Numbered from the stretch's first letter, positions 53,301-63,218 are shown. The stretch is DNA of 64,000 nucleotides from Nocardioides sp. SYSU D00065 (GCF_017916425.1 NZ_JAFMSX010000001.1:1648437-1712436), one strand, 5' to 3'. A program made the numbers and translations. Notes: generated by a model from the sequence alone, not told the origin.

Positions 53301-54254
53301 ATGCCAGCCCAGATGCCTTCCTCGACGGACCTCGCCCTTCCCGACGGCCTCACCACCCGGCCGCTGCGGCCCTCGGACGCCCGTGCCGTGCACCGGTTGA
53401 TCGCCGCGCAGGAGCTGGCGGACATCGGTGAGGTGGTGATCGAGGAGGCCGACATCGTCAGCGACTGGGCCAAGCCGAGCCACGACCTGGGGTCCCGCTC
53501 CATCGCCGTCCTCGACCGCGACACCCTGGTCGCCTACGCCGAGCTGATGGGCGCCGACCGGGCCGACGCCGCCGTGCTGCCCTCGCACCGCGGGCGTGGG
53601 ATCGGGACCTGGCTCGCCCACTGGCTGCAGGACCTCGGCCGGCGGGTCGGGTCGAGCGCCATCGGCATGCCAGTCCCGCAGGGGTCCCCGGGCGACCGGC
53701 TGCTGGAGGGACTCGGGTTCCGGGTGCGGTGGACCAGCTGGGTCCTCAAGCTGCCCGAGGGGGCGACGATCCCCGAGCGGGAGCTGCCGCCGGGGTACGT
53801 CGTCCGGGCGGCGGCTCCCGAGGAGCTGCGCGCGGCCCACGACGTGCTCGAGGACGCGTTCCTGGAGTGGTCCGAGCGGGCACGCGAGCCGTTCGCGGAC
53901 TTCGAGGCCGCGACCTCGGGGCGGCCGGGCTTCGAGCCGTGGAACCTGCGTGTGGTCCTCGACCCCCGCGGGGTGGTCGTCGGGGTCTCGCTCGTCCTGG
54001 TGTCGGAGGACGGCACCACCGGCTACGTCGACCGCCTCGCCGTGCGCCGCGACCAGCGCCACCGCGGCCTGGCCCAGGCCCTGCTGGTGGACTCCTTCGC
54101 CCAGGCCCGCGCGCACGGGACCTCGACCTCCGAGCTGAGCACCGACTCGCGCACCGGGGCGCTCGCGCTCTACGAGCGCGTGGGGATGGTCGTGGACAGC
54201 GTGTGGGTCAACCGCGGCATCGATCTCGCGCCGCCCGCGGAAAGCGCGTCCTGA
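53301..54254 (+). CDS. Tandem GNAT-domain acetyltransferase
   Basis: A 317-residue protein with two GNAT folds. The first (about residues 18-150) has VLPSHRGRGIGTWLAHWLQDLGRR, the acetyl-CoA pyrophosphate loop RGRGIG, and the second (about 165-310) has LAVRRDQRHRGLAQALLVDSF with QRHRGLA. This double arrangement resembles mycothiol synthase (MshD), which acetylates the cysteine of the mycothiol precursor; however, the sequence lacks enough recognisable MshD-specific motifs, so a general double-GNAT call is safer. No good ribosome-binding site precedes the start; ATG at 53313 is possible. Confidence 0.85.
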   Translation: MPAQMPSSTDLALPDGLTTRPLRPSDARAVHRLIAAQELADIGEVVIEEADIVSDWAKPSHDLGSRSIAVLDRDTLVAYAELMGADRADAAVLPSHRGRGIGTWLAHWLQDLGRRVGSSAIGMPVPQGSPGDRLLEGLGFRVRWTSWVLKLPEGATIPERELPPGYVVRAAAPEELRAAHDVLEDAFLEWSERAREPFADFEAATSGRPGFEPWNLRVVLDPRGVVVGVSLVLVSEDGTTGYVDRLAVRRDQRHRGLAQALLVDSFAQARAHGTSTSELSTDSRTGALALYERVGMVVDSVWVNRGIDLAPPAESAS

Positions 54255-54425
54255 CGAGTCGGCGACAAAAGTTTCCGCTCAATCCGTATGGTCTAGACAG
54301 GTCGTCCACCGGCACGGACAAGGCTCCCGCCCACGCGGGTCCTGCCCTTACGATCGAGCGACGCCGATCGGGCGGCGCCACACAGGGGCGTGGGGCCCCT
54401 GCTTCAGCTTCGGTGGGGGTTTGAC

Positions 54426-55259
54426 GTGCAGGATCTACACGCACTGGTCGTCGAGGACGACCCGGACATCTCCTCGGCGCTGGTCGAGACCCTCGAGGGC
54501 GCCGGCTTCCGCGTCACCTCGGCGCACGACGGCCGGACGGCGGTGGACGCGGCCGCCGCCGACCCGCCCGACCTGGTCACCCTCGACCTGACGCTGCCGC
54601 ACATGGACGGCATCGAGGTGTGCCGGCGCATCCGCGAGAGCAGCGACTGCTACATCGTGATCGTCTCGGCGCGCTCCGACGAGGTGGACAAGCTCATCGG
54701 GCTCGAGGTCGGCGCCGACGACTTCGTGCTCAAGCCCTTCTCGCCGCGCGAGCTGCGCGCACGCGTGGCGGCGCTGTTCCGGCGCCCGCGCTCGACCGCG
54801 GCCGCCAGCGAGGACTCGCCCGCTCGCGGACCGCACGTGCCGGTCCCCTCGCAACCCGCCGACGAGCCGACCACGATCCAGTGCGGCGCCGGCCTGGTGA
54901 TCAACTCCGCGCGGCGCGAGGTGCAGGTCGACGGCACGATCGTGGACCTGACGCGCATCGAGTACGACGTGCTGGAGTACCTCGCCACGCACCTGTCGCG
55001 CGTGTGCACCCGCGAGGAGATGGTGCTCGCGATCTGGAGCAGCGCGCTCACCCACGACCACCACCTGGTCGACGTGCACGTCGCCAACCTGCGCGGCAAG
55101 CTGCGCCGTCACTCCGACGCCACCTGGATCCACACCATCCGCGGCATCGGCTACCGGATGGACCGCGAGGCCGACCCGCACGACCGACGAGCCGGCGGCG
55201 GCCCCAACCTCGTGGCGCGCTTCGACGCCGAGGACTGGGCCCGCGGTCTCGACTTCTGA
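54426..55259 (+). CDS. OmpR/PhoB-type response regulator 1
   Basis: A 277-residue regulator. The receiver domain (about residues 3-118) has acidic residues VEDDPD, the phospho-aspartate in LVTLDLTLPHMDG (about D51), the threonine/serine switch and the lysine of FVLKPFSPREL. A linker of about 45 residues separates it from the winged-helix DNA-binding domain (VQVDGTIVDLTRIEYDVLEYL...HHLVDVHVANLRGKLRR...IHTIRGIGYRM). The GTG at 54426 with GGTGGGGG upstream starts just before the receiver. It is followed 81 bp downstream by a paralogue and no histidine kinase is in the window, so its kinase must be encoded elsewhere. Confidence 0.9.
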   Translation: MQDLHALVVEDDPDISSALVETLEGAGFRVTSAHDGRTAVDAAAADPPDLVTLDLTLPHMDGIEVCRRIRESSDCYIVIVSARSDEVDKLIGLEVGADDFVLKPFSPRELRARVAALFRRPRSTAAASEDSPARGPHVPVPSQPADEPTTIQCGAGLVINSARREVQVDGTIVDLTRIEYDVLEYLATHLSRVCTREEMVLAIWSSALTHDHHLVDVHVANLRGKLRRHSDATWIHTIRGIGYRMDREADPHDRRAGGGPNLVARFDAEDWARGLDF

Positions 55260-55340
55260 GGGCGCTCGTCCACCGTCTGTCCACCCAGGTTTGCGACGGG
55301 CTGCGCGGGGTACATGAACTCTCAACTTGGGAGCAGCCGG

Positions 55341-56126
55341 ATGATGTACGAACGCACCGCCGTGGTCGTCGAGGACGACCACGATGTCGGCGACGCCATC
55401 TCCGCCCTGCTCGACAAGGCGGGCTTCGACGTCGTGGTGGCGCACACCGGCGCCGAGGCACTGTCGCTGATCGCCGAGCGGCGTCCTGACCTCGTCACGC
55501 TCGACCTGACGCTGCCCGACATCGACGGCGTCGAGGTGTGCCGCCAGGTCCGCACCCACAGCGACTGCTACGTCATCGTGGTCAGCGGACGCACGGGCGA
55601 GGTGGACCGGCTCCTCGGCCTCGAGGTGGGCGCCGACGACTACCTGGTCAAGCCGTTCTCGATGCGCGAGCTGCAGGCGCGGGTCGCGGCGGTCTTCCGC
55701 CGACCCCGCAGCTCCGACCCCGCGCTCGTCGAGCGCCTCTCGATCCCCACCGGGATCCCGACCGCGCGCCCCGAGGTGCCGCCGGTCCCGGGGCCGCGCC
55801 CGGCGCCGGTGCCCGTGCCGGTCGGGTGCGACGACCTCACTCTCAACCGCGGGGCCCGGGAGGTCCGGGTGGCCGGCGAGGAGGTCGACCTCACTCGCAC
55901 GGAGTTCGACCTCCTGGCCCACCTGGTCAGCAACGCCGGCGTCGTCGTGCCACGCGCAGAGCTGCTGCGCGCGGTGTGGGACACCGAGTTCGTCCCGGAC
56001 AGCACCCACGTCGTCGACGTGCACCTGGCCAACCTGCGCCGCAAGCTGCGCAAGGCGGCCGCCGACAACCAGTGGATCCGCACCATCCGTGGGGTCGGCT
56101 TCCGGTTCGACCCGTGCTGCACCTGA
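55341..56126 (+). CDS. OmpR/PhoB-type response regulator 2, paralogue of the preceding gene
   Basis: A 261-residue regulator with the same layout as its neighbour: receiver (VVEDDHDVG; phospho-aspartate in LVTLDLTLPDIDG; YLVKPFSMREL) and winged helix (VAGEEVDLTRTEFDLLAHLVS...THVVDVHLANLRRKLRK...IRTIRGVGFRF), joined by a proline-rich linker (PVPGPRPAPVPVPVG). The receivers of the two share long identical stretches, so this is a local duplication. ATG at 55341 is preceded by GGGAGC at six bases; MYERT at 55344 is possible. It ends 15 bp from the convergent permease gene. Confidence 0.9.
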   Translation: MMYERTAVVVEDDHDVGDAISALLDKAGFDVVVAHTGAEALSLIAERRPDLVTLDLTLPDIDGVEVCRQVRTHSDCYVIVVSGRTGEVDRLLGLEVGADDYLVKPFSMRELQARVAAVFRRPRSSDPALVERLSIPTGIPTARPEVPPVPGPRPAPVPVPVGCDDLTLNRGAREVRVAGEEVDLTRTEFDLLAHLVSNAGVVVPRAELLRAVWDTEFVPDSTHVVDVHLANLRRKLRKAAADNQWIRTIRGVGFRFDPCCT

Positions 56127-56141
56127 GCAGAGCGGCCCCGC

Positions 56142-59100
56142 TCAGCGGGCCGACTCCCGCAGCGTCGCCCCCCGTGCGCCGCGCACCGTCAAGGACGCAC
56201 TGACCAGCGCGACCGCGCCGAGCACCGCGGCCGCGAGGAGCGCGAGCACCGCGAGGCGCAGCGGCGAGATGGCTGCCACGAGGGCCGGGGTCGTCGGGTC
56301 GTCGGCGTAGCCCAAGGTGATCGTGCGCAGCACGACCCACTGCGCCAGTGAGCCGGCCAGGATGCCGGCCAGCGCCGCGCTGCCGAGCACCACCGCGAGC
56401 TCGCGGACCACCGCGACCATCACCGAGGACCGCGGCACACCGACCACCCGCAGCGCGGCAGCATCACGCCGCCGGGCCGGCAGCTGCACGGCCGCGCTCA
56501 CGAAGAGCCCGGCCAGCGCCATCAGCAGCACCAGCGCGGCGACCACGCCGTACAGACGCAGCGCCAGGGCGTACGCGCTCTGGTCGAGCACGTGCCGTTC
56601 GCGTGCCAGGGTCGTGCCGACGCTGAGGCCGGCCTCCGAGAGCGCGTCCGTGATCGCAGGAGGCGTGCCCTCACGTGCGAGCACGCGGACGGTCATGAGG
56701 TTGTTGTAGACGGGCCGGTCGGTGAGGAACGAGGAGTAGTCGACCAGCAGGCCGGTGGGGCCGGTGAACGGCATGCCCTCGATCTCGGCGACCCGGTCGA
56801 CCGGGATCAGGCCGTAGCCCTCGTCGAGCTTGTCGATCGCCCGGTCCTGCACCCGCGGCCCGGCGAGCGCGGGGCGGTTGCGCGTGAGGCCACCCGCGGT
56901 GATGCGGGCCATCCCCACCGAGTCCCCGGTGTCGACGGTCATCTCGAGCACGCCGTCGGACTCCTCCATCTCCAGGATGGACGACTGCACCGACGGGTCG
57001 GGGGTCGGCGTCCAGCCCGCTCCCTCGATGGCAGCCGGCGCGCGTTGCCCGTCGACGCTGACCTCGAGGACACGCAGCGAGCCGGACATCGCCGTGGTCG
57101 TGCCGGCGCCGCCGCCGAGCGTCATCCCCTCTAGCGGGCACCCGCTGCGACAGAACGGGACGGCCACCGACCGGGTGCTCCGACCCTCGGGGAACGGGCC
57201 GAGGTACGCCTTGAGCGGGCGGCCGTGTCGACTGCCGAAGCGCACCTCGACCGCGAGCCCGCGGTCCATGCCGGCCCGGTTGTCGATGGTGAGGCTGAGG
57301 CGCCTGCCCTCGATCGTGGGCACTTCACCCGCGGGTGCGATCACGTCGACGACGTCGCCGACCTCCAGGCCGGGACTCCAGGTCGGGGGCCAGAGGGCAA
57401 CCTGCTCGAGCCGGCTGCTGTCGACGATCGAGAAGTTGGCAGCCGGGTTGGCGGCACTGGCAGCCGCCATCACCCACTCGCCGTCCGGGTCGACGCGACG
57501 GGTCAGCTCGATCGCCTCGGCCAGGGTCAGCGTGGTCGACCACGTGGTGTGCGCCGGCGAGGCCGTCGCCGCGACGCTGGTGCGCCACGTGGCAGCGGAG
57601 TCGTACACGCCGGCGCCGAAGACCGCCACCGCGATGGCGGCCGTGATCGGCAGGATCACCAGCGTGCCCTCCTGGCGTCGCGAGATCGCGCGGGAGGAGA
57701 CGAAGCCGCTCAGCGAGCGGCCGCGCGAGCGGCCGGTCCACCACGTGGCGAGGACGGCGGTGAGGCGGGTGGCGGCCAGGCCGGCGACGACCGCAAGCAG
57801 GACCGGCAGGACGAGGTCGGTGGCGTCCGGCTCGTCGCGTCCCCCGGACGACAGCTTGCTGGCCAGGGTCGCCACGGCGAGGGCGACGAGGCCGAGCTGC
57901 GCGACGACGGACCAGCGGCGGGCGGCGACCGGTCGGCGTACGCCGGCCAGCTGGGAGGCGAGCGACTCCCGCACCACCAGGCCGACGGCCACGCAGGCGA
58001 CCGCCCCGGCGGCCAGCAGCACCAGCGCGGCGGCGGCCCAGCTCGCCGCGGGCAACGGCAGCGGCAGGCCCGGGACCAGCCAGCTACGCACCAGCACCAC
58101 CGAGAGGCCCACCCCGAAGGCCACGCCCAGCGGGGTCGCGAGCAGCAGCAGGACCACCGGCTCGGACAGGCCCAGGCCCCACAGGCGGCGGGCGGTGACC
58201 CCGCGCAACGAGGCGAGGGCCAGCTCGGGCACGCGCAGCTCGCTGGCCGCGTTGAGCAGCCGCATCAGCAGGGCCAGAGCGACCAGGACGAGGGACAGGA
58301 CCGCCGGGGCGATCGAGCTGCGCGCCGTGGACTGCTGGAACCGGACCTCCGCGACCACGTCGGCGAGGGAGTTGGTGTCGTCGGCACGCAGGGTCCCGCC
58401 GGGCACGTCGACCGTGGCGTCGCGCGGCACCGCCGAGGCGGCGCGCGCGGCTTGGTCGAGCTGCGCGGGGGTGAGGTCGGCCGGCACGTCGAGGTGGGTG
58501 TCGACCCGGACCGTCCAGGCGCCTGCCGCGACCACGGTGTCGTCGGTGGTGAGGAGCGGCGCCGGCGCGTAGGGCTGGTAGCCGCCCTGGATGCTCGTCT
58601 GCTCGTTGGTGCTGGTCAGCCGGCCCGGGATCAGCCACTCGTCGGCGGCGACGGGGGTGACGTAGGAGCCGACCACGACGACCTCGTCGAGCGCCGGGCG
58701 GGGCAGGCCGAGCGCGGCGACACCGCTCGGCTCGAAGATCGCGAGCGGCAGCGGCTCGCCGATCTCGGCGCCGGTCTTCTCCACGTCGGCGGCCAGCATC
58801 AGCACCTCGCCGGGAGCCTCGGGGCAGCGGCCCTGGATCTCGAGCGTCTCGCAGGCACCGGCGCGCGACCAGAAGGTCACCACGCCGCGCAGGGCGCTGA
58901 ACCGCTCGGACTGTGCGATCGGGACCGGCTCGCGCCACGGACCGGGCGACAGCTCGCGTGACGCCGCGACGGCGTCGCTCTCGGCCTGCTCGAGCGGCAC
59001 CCCGGAGTCGGGGGTGAACACCCGGCTGAGCCCGGTGAGCCCCGGCGGCGTCTCCTGCAGGCGGGTGACGACGTAGGAGTTCGTGACCGCCTCGGAGAAC

Positions 59101-59213
59101 ACCGGCCCGAGCACCGCCGAGCCGATCGCCAGGGCGGTCAGCAGCACCGAGCCGGCCGAGAGCAGGGCGCGGGCACGCAGGCCGCGGACGATCGCGCCGA
59201 AGAGCTGCGTCAT
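56142..59213 (-). CDS. Very large FtsX/MacB-type ABC transporter permease
   Basis: A 1,023-residue membrane protein with a MacB/FtsX fold. An N-terminal transmembrane helix (LLSAGSVLLTALAIGSAVL) is followed by a large extracytoplasmic domain, a block of about six to seven membrane helices (about residues 310-490 and onward), a second extracytoplasmic domain and a C-terminal helix group with the FtsX-like ALRVVGVPRSSVMVAVVREL. Each extracytoplasmic domain carries paired cysteines, for instance AVPFCRSGCPLEG. It overlaps the upstream permease by four bases. It probably extracts or exports a lipid, peptide or lipoprotein, or acts as a mechanotransducer rather than a channel. Confidence 0.87.
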   Translation of the reverse strand: MTQLFGAIVRGLRARALLSAGSVLLTALAIGSAVLGPVFSEAVTNSYVVTRLQETPPGLTGLSRVFTPDSGVPLEQAESDAVAASRELSPGPWREPVPIAQSERFSALRGVVTFWSRAGACETLEIQGRCPEAPGEVLMLAADVEKTGAEIGEPLPLAIFEPSGVAALGLPRPALDEVVVVGSYVTPVAADEWLIPGRLTSTNEQTSIQGGYQPYAPAPLLTTDDTVVAAGAWTVRVDTHLDVPADLTPAQLDQAARAASAVPRDATVDVPGGTLRADDTNSLADVVAEVRFQQSTARSSIAPAVLSLVLVALALLMRLLNAASELRVPELALASLRGVTARRLWGLGLSEPVVLLLLATPLGVAFGVGLSVVLVRSWLVPGLPLPLPAASWAAAALVLLAAGAVACVAVGLVVRESLASQLAGVRRPVAARRWSVVAQLGLVALAVATLASKLSSGGRDEPDATDLVLPVLLAVVAGLAATRLTAVLATWWTGRSRGRSLSGFVSSRAISRRQEGTLVILPITAAIAVAVFGAGVYDSAATWRTSVAATASPAHTTWSTTLTLAEAIELTRRVDPDGEWVMAAASAANPAANFSIVDSSRLEQVALWPPTWSPGLEVGDVVDVIAPAGEVPTIEGRRLSLTIDNRAGMDRGLAVEVRFGSRHGRPLKAYLGPFPEGRSTRSVAVPFCRSGCPLEGMTLGGGAGTTTAMSGSLRVLEVSVDGQRAPAAIEGAGWTPTPDPSVQSSILEMEESDGVLEMTVDTGDSVGMARITAGGLTRNRPALAGPRVQDRAIDKLDEGYGLIPVDRVAEIEGMPFTGPTGLLVDYSSFLTDRPVYNNLMTVRVLAREGTPPAITDALSEAGLSVGTTLARERHVLDQSAYALALRLYGVVAALVLLMALAGLFVSAAVQLPARRRDAAALRVVGVPRSSVMVAVVRELAVVLGSAALAGILAGSLAQWVVLRTITLGYADDPTTPALVAAISPLRLAVLALLAAAVLGAVALVSASLTVRGARGATLRESAR

Positions 59214-61570
59214 CGGCCCTCCTCCTCGCGCAGCAGGCTGGGCCGGGTGGTGGCCGGACGCACCGCGCGCGCGCGGCCGCCGACCACGACGACCGCGCCG
59301 GCCGCGAGCACGCCCGACACCACCAGCGGCCACGCGTGCGGGGCCGTGTCGAGGGGCAGGGCCGCCACCGGCGCCGACATCAGCGGCAGGCCGTCGAGGA
59401 GCAGCGTCACCGCGAGCCAGCCGCCCACCACGACGGCGCCCAGCACGAGGACCGTCAGGCCGGCCAGCTCGGTGCGGCCCGCCTGTCGCGCCGTGCCGGC
59501 GGAGATGCCGAGCACCCGCAGCGACGCGACGTCGCGTCGGTAGTCGCGCAGGTGGCGCGCGACGCCGGCGCCGAGCGCCAGCAGCGCGACGAGCGCGCAC
59601 GCGACGGCGGTGAGGGCGTACGCCACGGCCTGGGCCCCGCCGGAGCGCTCGGCCAGCGACGTACGGACCTCGGCGTGGGTGCGCCACGACGCGCCGGTGG
59701 CCGCGGCGACCTCGTCCAGCACTGCCGCCGGGGTGCCCTCGCGGGCGACGACCTGCACCTCGGCGGCGGGGACCGTGGGACCGGAGCCCGCCGCGGACGC
59801 GCGGATGTCGGAGAGCAGGCCTCGCGTGCCGAGGAGCGGCAACGACCGGGCGAGGCCGACCACGTCGGTCGGCCGGTCGTCGCCACCGAGGTCCAGTGCC
59901 TGCGGGGTCTCCTCGCCCGCGACGAGCACCGCCACGGCGTCGCCGGACGCCTCGAGACGCAGCTCCGTGGCGGCGTCCGGGAGCAGCGCCGCCTGCAGCC
60001 CGTCGGGCCGGTTGACCGCCAGCGGGTCGGGCGCCTCGTAGCCCGGGAAGAAGCGGTTGTCGAGCGAGCCCTGCACCGACGCGAGGTCCGGCACCCAGAC
60101 CTGGTCGACGAGGTCGGTGCCGCCGACGACCACGCTCTCCAGGAGCACCAGGAAGTCGCGGCGGTCGAAGAACGCCTGGTCGTCGCGGCCCACCTGCAGG
60201 GTGGTGATCGTGCACCCGCCCTCGCACTCGGGCACCGGCACCGAGCCGGTCACGGCGGCGCCGTCGCGCGGCACCCGCAGACGTACGGCCGCGGAGCCGG
60301 AGACGTTCGCCGACGTCACGAAGCCCACGGTGACCTCCGCCCGCCCGCCGCCGGACTGCGTGCGGTCGCCGCCCGGGCCGACGAAGGTCCGGGGCGCCGG
60401 CACCTCGATGCCGGAGACCGCGACGGCGAGCCGGCCGCCGGAGACCTGCAGCGGCTCCGCCGAGCCGTCCAGCAGGTGCACCGCCTCGGACGCCGCACCG
60501 GCCGGCGTGTCGTCGTAGAGGTCGCCCACGACCGCGTCCCAGCGGCGGGCGTCGACGTACGCCCTGCGCTCGCCGAGGCGCTCCTCGTTGCGGACGACGG
60601 CGCTCGCCATCAGGTGCCTGGCCTCCGGGTCCACCCGCTCGGTGAGGCCGACGGCGCCCATCGCGCCGAGCGCCGTGGCGTCGATCGTCCGAGCGCCCGG
60701 CACCTCGACCGTGGCCTGCTCGCGGGTCCAGTCGGCCACCGAGACAGCACCGGTGAGCGCCAGGGACCCGACGACGGCGGCCGCCACCACCAGTCGGATC
60801 GGGGTGACCAGGTCGTCGGCGCGGGCCAGCCGGCGAGCGGCGAGGAACGCGCTCAACCCCCGGGCCGCGGTGGCCGGGGTGAGCCCGCGGGCCGCGAGGC
60901 GCACCGTCCAGATCGCGACCTGTCCCAGGGCCAGACCGACCAGCGCCGGGCCGAGGAGGACCACGACGTCGGGGTCGCCCGAGGCCTCGCGGCTGCGGTA
61001 CGCCGCCACGCCGGCGCCGACGAGCACGAGCAGGCTGAGGAAGACCGCCAGGGTGGTCGCCCGGCGCGGACGCCGGCGGCTCGAGACCTGCACCGCGAGC
61101 GGTTCGCGCAGCGCGGCACCGGCGGAGAGGGCGACGATCAGCAGACCGGCGCCGGCGATGCCGGCGGCGGCCAGGAGGGCGGATCGGCCGAGGGCGGGCG
61201 CTGCCTCGTCGAGCCAGGTGCGGGTGCCCAGGGACGTACCCACGGCACCGAGGGCGAGGCCGGCGCCCGCGCCCAGCAGGATCGCCGCCAGCGGCTCGGC
61301 GAGGAGGAAGCGCCACAGGCGCACGCCGTGGATGCCGCGCAGCCGAGCCAGCCCGACCTCCTCGCGGCGGGCCGCGGCGAGCTCCGCGCCGATGCTGGGC
61401 ACGGCCACCGCGCCGATCAGCAGCAGCGGCGCCGTGAGCCATCGCGACGTGCCGGCGGCCTCGGCGAACTGCAGCACCGTCACCGCCCCGCCGACGACCA
61501 CGACGGTCATCAGCACCAGGGTCGCCAGGGCGCCCCGGCGGCTCCAGGAGCCCCGGAGGAAGCGGCTCAC
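59210..61570 (-). CDS. Large FtsX/MacB-type ABC transporter permease
   Basis: A 786-residue paralogue of the downstream permease. Membrane helices flank a large extracytoplasmic region with matching landmarks: LTERVDPEARHLMASAVV corresponds to LTRRVDPDGEWVMAAASA in the other protein, and VPVPECEGGCTITTL to VAVPFCRSGCPLEGM, so the CxxGC pair is shared. The C-terminal SLRVLGISAGTARQAGRTELAGL is the FtsX-like cytoplasmic coupling region. GTG at 61570 begins MSRFLRGSWSRRGA. It lies 25 bp after the ATPase gene, and ends overlapping the next permease start. Confidence 0.86.
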   Translation of the reverse strand: MSRFLRGSWSRRGALATLVLMTVVVVGGAVTVLQFAEAAGTSRWLTAPLLLIGAVAVPSIGAELAAARREEVGLARLRGIHGVRLWRFLLAEPLAAILLGAGAGLALGAVGTSLGTRTWLDEAAPALGRSALLAAAGIAGAGLLIVALSAGAALREPLAVQVSSRRRPRRATTLAVFLSLLVLVGAGVAAYRSREASGDPDVVVLLGPALVGLALGQVAIWTVRLAARGLTPATAARGLSAFLAARRLARADDLVTPIRLVVAAAVVGSLALTGAVSVADWTREQATVEVPGARTIDATALGAMGAVGLTERVDPEARHLMASAVVRNEERLGERRAYVDARRWDAVVGDLYDDTPAGAASEAVHLLDGSAEPLQVSGGRLAVAVSGIEVPAPRTFVGPGGDRTQSGGGRAEVTVGFVTSANVSGSAAVRLRVPRDGAAVTGSVPVPECEGGCTITTLQVGRDDQAFFDRRDFLVLLESVVVGGTDLVDQVWVPDLASVQGSLDNRFFPGYEAPDPLAVNRPDGLQAALLPDAATELRLEASGDAVAVLVAGEETPQALDLGGDDRPTDVVGLARSLPLLGTRGLLSDIRASAAGSGPTVPAAEVQVVAREGTPAAVLDEVAAATGASWRTHAEVRTSLAERSGGAQAVAYALTAVACALVALLALGAGVARHLRDYRRDVASLRVLGISAGTARQAGRTELAGLTVLVLGAVVVGGWLAVTLLLDGLPLMSAPVAALPLDTAPHAWPLVVSGVLAAGAVVVVGGRARAVRPATTRPSLLREEEGR

Positions 61571-61595
61571 GCGCTGGCCCTCCGAGAGGAGGCGC

Positions 61596-62279
61596 TCACC
61601 GGACCACCCGGCCCTCGTCGAGCGCGATGTGGAGGTCGCAGGCCTCGACGACGGCGGGGTCGTGGGTGGCCACGACCACGACGGCTCCGCGCGCCGCCTC
61701 CTCGCGCAGCTCGGCCAGCACGACGGCGCGGTTGCCCTCGTCGAGCTCGGAGGTCGGCTCGTCGGCCAGCAGGACGTCGGCGGCGACCACGAACCCGCGG
61801 GCGCAGGCCACGCGCTGCATCTGGCCGCCGGACAGCTCCTCGACCTGGCGCTCGCCGAGGTCGGCGATGCCGAAGCGCGCCAGCGCCGCCTCGGCCGCCT
61901 CGTCGGCGTCGGCCGGCGCGGCCCCGCGGGCACGCAGCGCGATGGACACGTTCTCGCGGGCGGACAGGATCGGGACGAGCCCGTAGACCTGCAGGACGAA
62001 CGCGACCGCGGGAAGGGGGTCGCCGCTGCCGGTCCAGACGGGCCGGCCGTCGAGCTTGGCGGTGCCCGACGTCGGCTCGAGCAACCCGCCCGCGATGGAC
62101 AGCAGGGTGGTCTTGCCGGAGCCGCTCGGCCCGGACAGCGCGGTGACCTTGCCGGCCGGGAAGGCGACGCTGACGTCGTCGAGGAGCGTGCGAGTGTTGA
62201 CGTAGGTGATCGAGTCGAGCCGCAGCCCCGTGCGCTGGGCGGGGCGCTCCTGCGTGGGGGTGCTCGTGCCGGTGCTCAC
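61596..62279 (-). CDS. ABC transporter ATP-binding protein 2 of the FtsX-type system
   Basis: A 227-residue ATPase of the MacB/LolD class. Walker A is SGPSGSGKTTLL, the signature is LSGGQMQRV, Walker B is VLLADEPTSELDEGN and the switch histidine is in VVVATHDPAV. A short acidic/Pro/Thr N-terminus precedes the domain. GTG at 62279 overlaps the stop of the other ATPase (GTGA), so both are produced together. Two different ATPases serving two permeases suggests a heteromeric or two-complex system. Confidence 0.9.
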   Translation of the reverse strand: MSTGTSTPTQERPAQRTGLRLDSITYVNTRTLLDDVSVAFPAGKVTALSGPSGSGKTTLLSIAGGLLEPTSGTAKLDGRPVWTGSGDPLPAVAFVLQVYGLVPILSARENVSIALRARGAAPADADEAAEAALARFGIADLGERQVEELSGGQMQRVACARGFVVAADVLLADEPTSELDEGNRAVVLAELREEAARGAVVVVATHDPAVVEACDLHIALDEGRVVR

Positions 62280-63193
62280 GCCGGTCCCTCGCTGCTGGCG
62301 CGGGTGACGACGATCCGGCCCTGCTCGTCGTCCTCGAAGCGCACGAGCGTGCCCGGTGGCCACTCCGCGGCGAGGTGCCCCGGCAGGTGCAGCACGCCGT
62401 CCTCGCCGACGACGGCGTACTCCGAGCCGCCGTGGCCCTCGGCCCCGACGCGACCGCCCTTCATGGTCACCGTGCGCGGGAAGGTGGCGGCGACCTCGGG
62501 CTGGTGCGTGACGACGACGATCGTGGTGCCGAAGTCGTCGCCGAGGGAGTGGATGAGGTGCAGGACATGGTCCCGGTCGGCGTGGCTGAGCTGGCTGGTC
62601 GGTTCGTCGGCGAGGAGCAGGCGCGGCCCGGTGGACACGGCGCAGGCGAGCGCCAGGCGCTGGCGCTGGCCGCCCGACATCGTGGAGACCACCTGGTCCG
62701 CCTGCTCGCTCAGCCCGACGCGGTCGAGCAGCTCGGTGTCGGGCAGCGCGTCCTCGCGCTCGGCGGCGGACAGCGAGAGCCGCGCGAAGGCGATGTTCTG
62801 GCGCGCGGTGGCGTACGGCAGGAGGTTGCGGGTGGCGCCCTGGAGCATCGTGGAGACCTGCCGCGAGCGGATCCGCGCGAGGTACCGCTCGCCCATGCGC
62901 GACACCTCCTCGTCGCCGAGGAAGATCCGGCCCGCGCTGGGTCGCTGGATGCCGCCGAGCAGCGCGAGGAGCGTCGACTTGCCCGAGCCGCTCGGCCCGA
63001 GGAACGCGACCCGCTCACCCGGACGGATGGTCAGGTCCACGCCGCGCAGCGCCACGACGTCGTGGCCGCCGAACGTCTTGTAGAGGTGGACCACCCCTTC
63101 GCAGCGGATGCCGAGTCCGCCCGTGCGGGTCTCCTCGACCGCTGTCGCGCTGCCCCGCACCACTCCCCCGATCGTCTTGAACGGCTTCAACAT
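62276..63193 (-). CDS. ABC transporter ATP-binding protein 1 of the FtsX-type system, with C-terminal extension
   Basis: A 305-residue ATPase. Walker A is LGPSGSGKSTLL, signature MSGGQRQRLALA, Walker B LLLADEPTSQLSHADRDH and switch histidine VVVTHQPEV. About 55 extra residues at the C-terminus (EYAVVGEDGVLHLPGHLAAEWPPGTLVRFEDDE) look like a small beta domain and may regulate the complex. ATG at 63193 was chosen; the frame runs further up into the regulator's promoter. It is the first gene of the four-gene operon and is divergent from the NarL-type regulator with 25 bp between start codons. Confidence 0.88.
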   Translation of the reverse strand: MLKPFKTIGGVVRGSATAVEETRTGGLGIRCEGVVHLYKTFGGHDVVALRGVDLTIRPGERVAFLGPSGSGKSTLLALLGGIQRPSAGRIFLGDEEVSRMGERYLARIRSRQVSTMLQGATRNLLPYATARQNIAFARLSLSAAEREDALPDTELLDRVGLSEQADQVVSTMSGGQRQRLALACAVSTGPRLLLADEPTSQLSHADRDHVLHLIHSLGDDFGTTIVVVTHQPEVAATFPRTVTMKGGRVGAEGHGGSEYAVVGEDGVLHLPGHLAAEWPPGTLVRFEDDEQGRIVVTRASSEGPA

Positions 63194-63218
63194 ACATAAA
63201 CCGCAGTACGTTGAGCGC

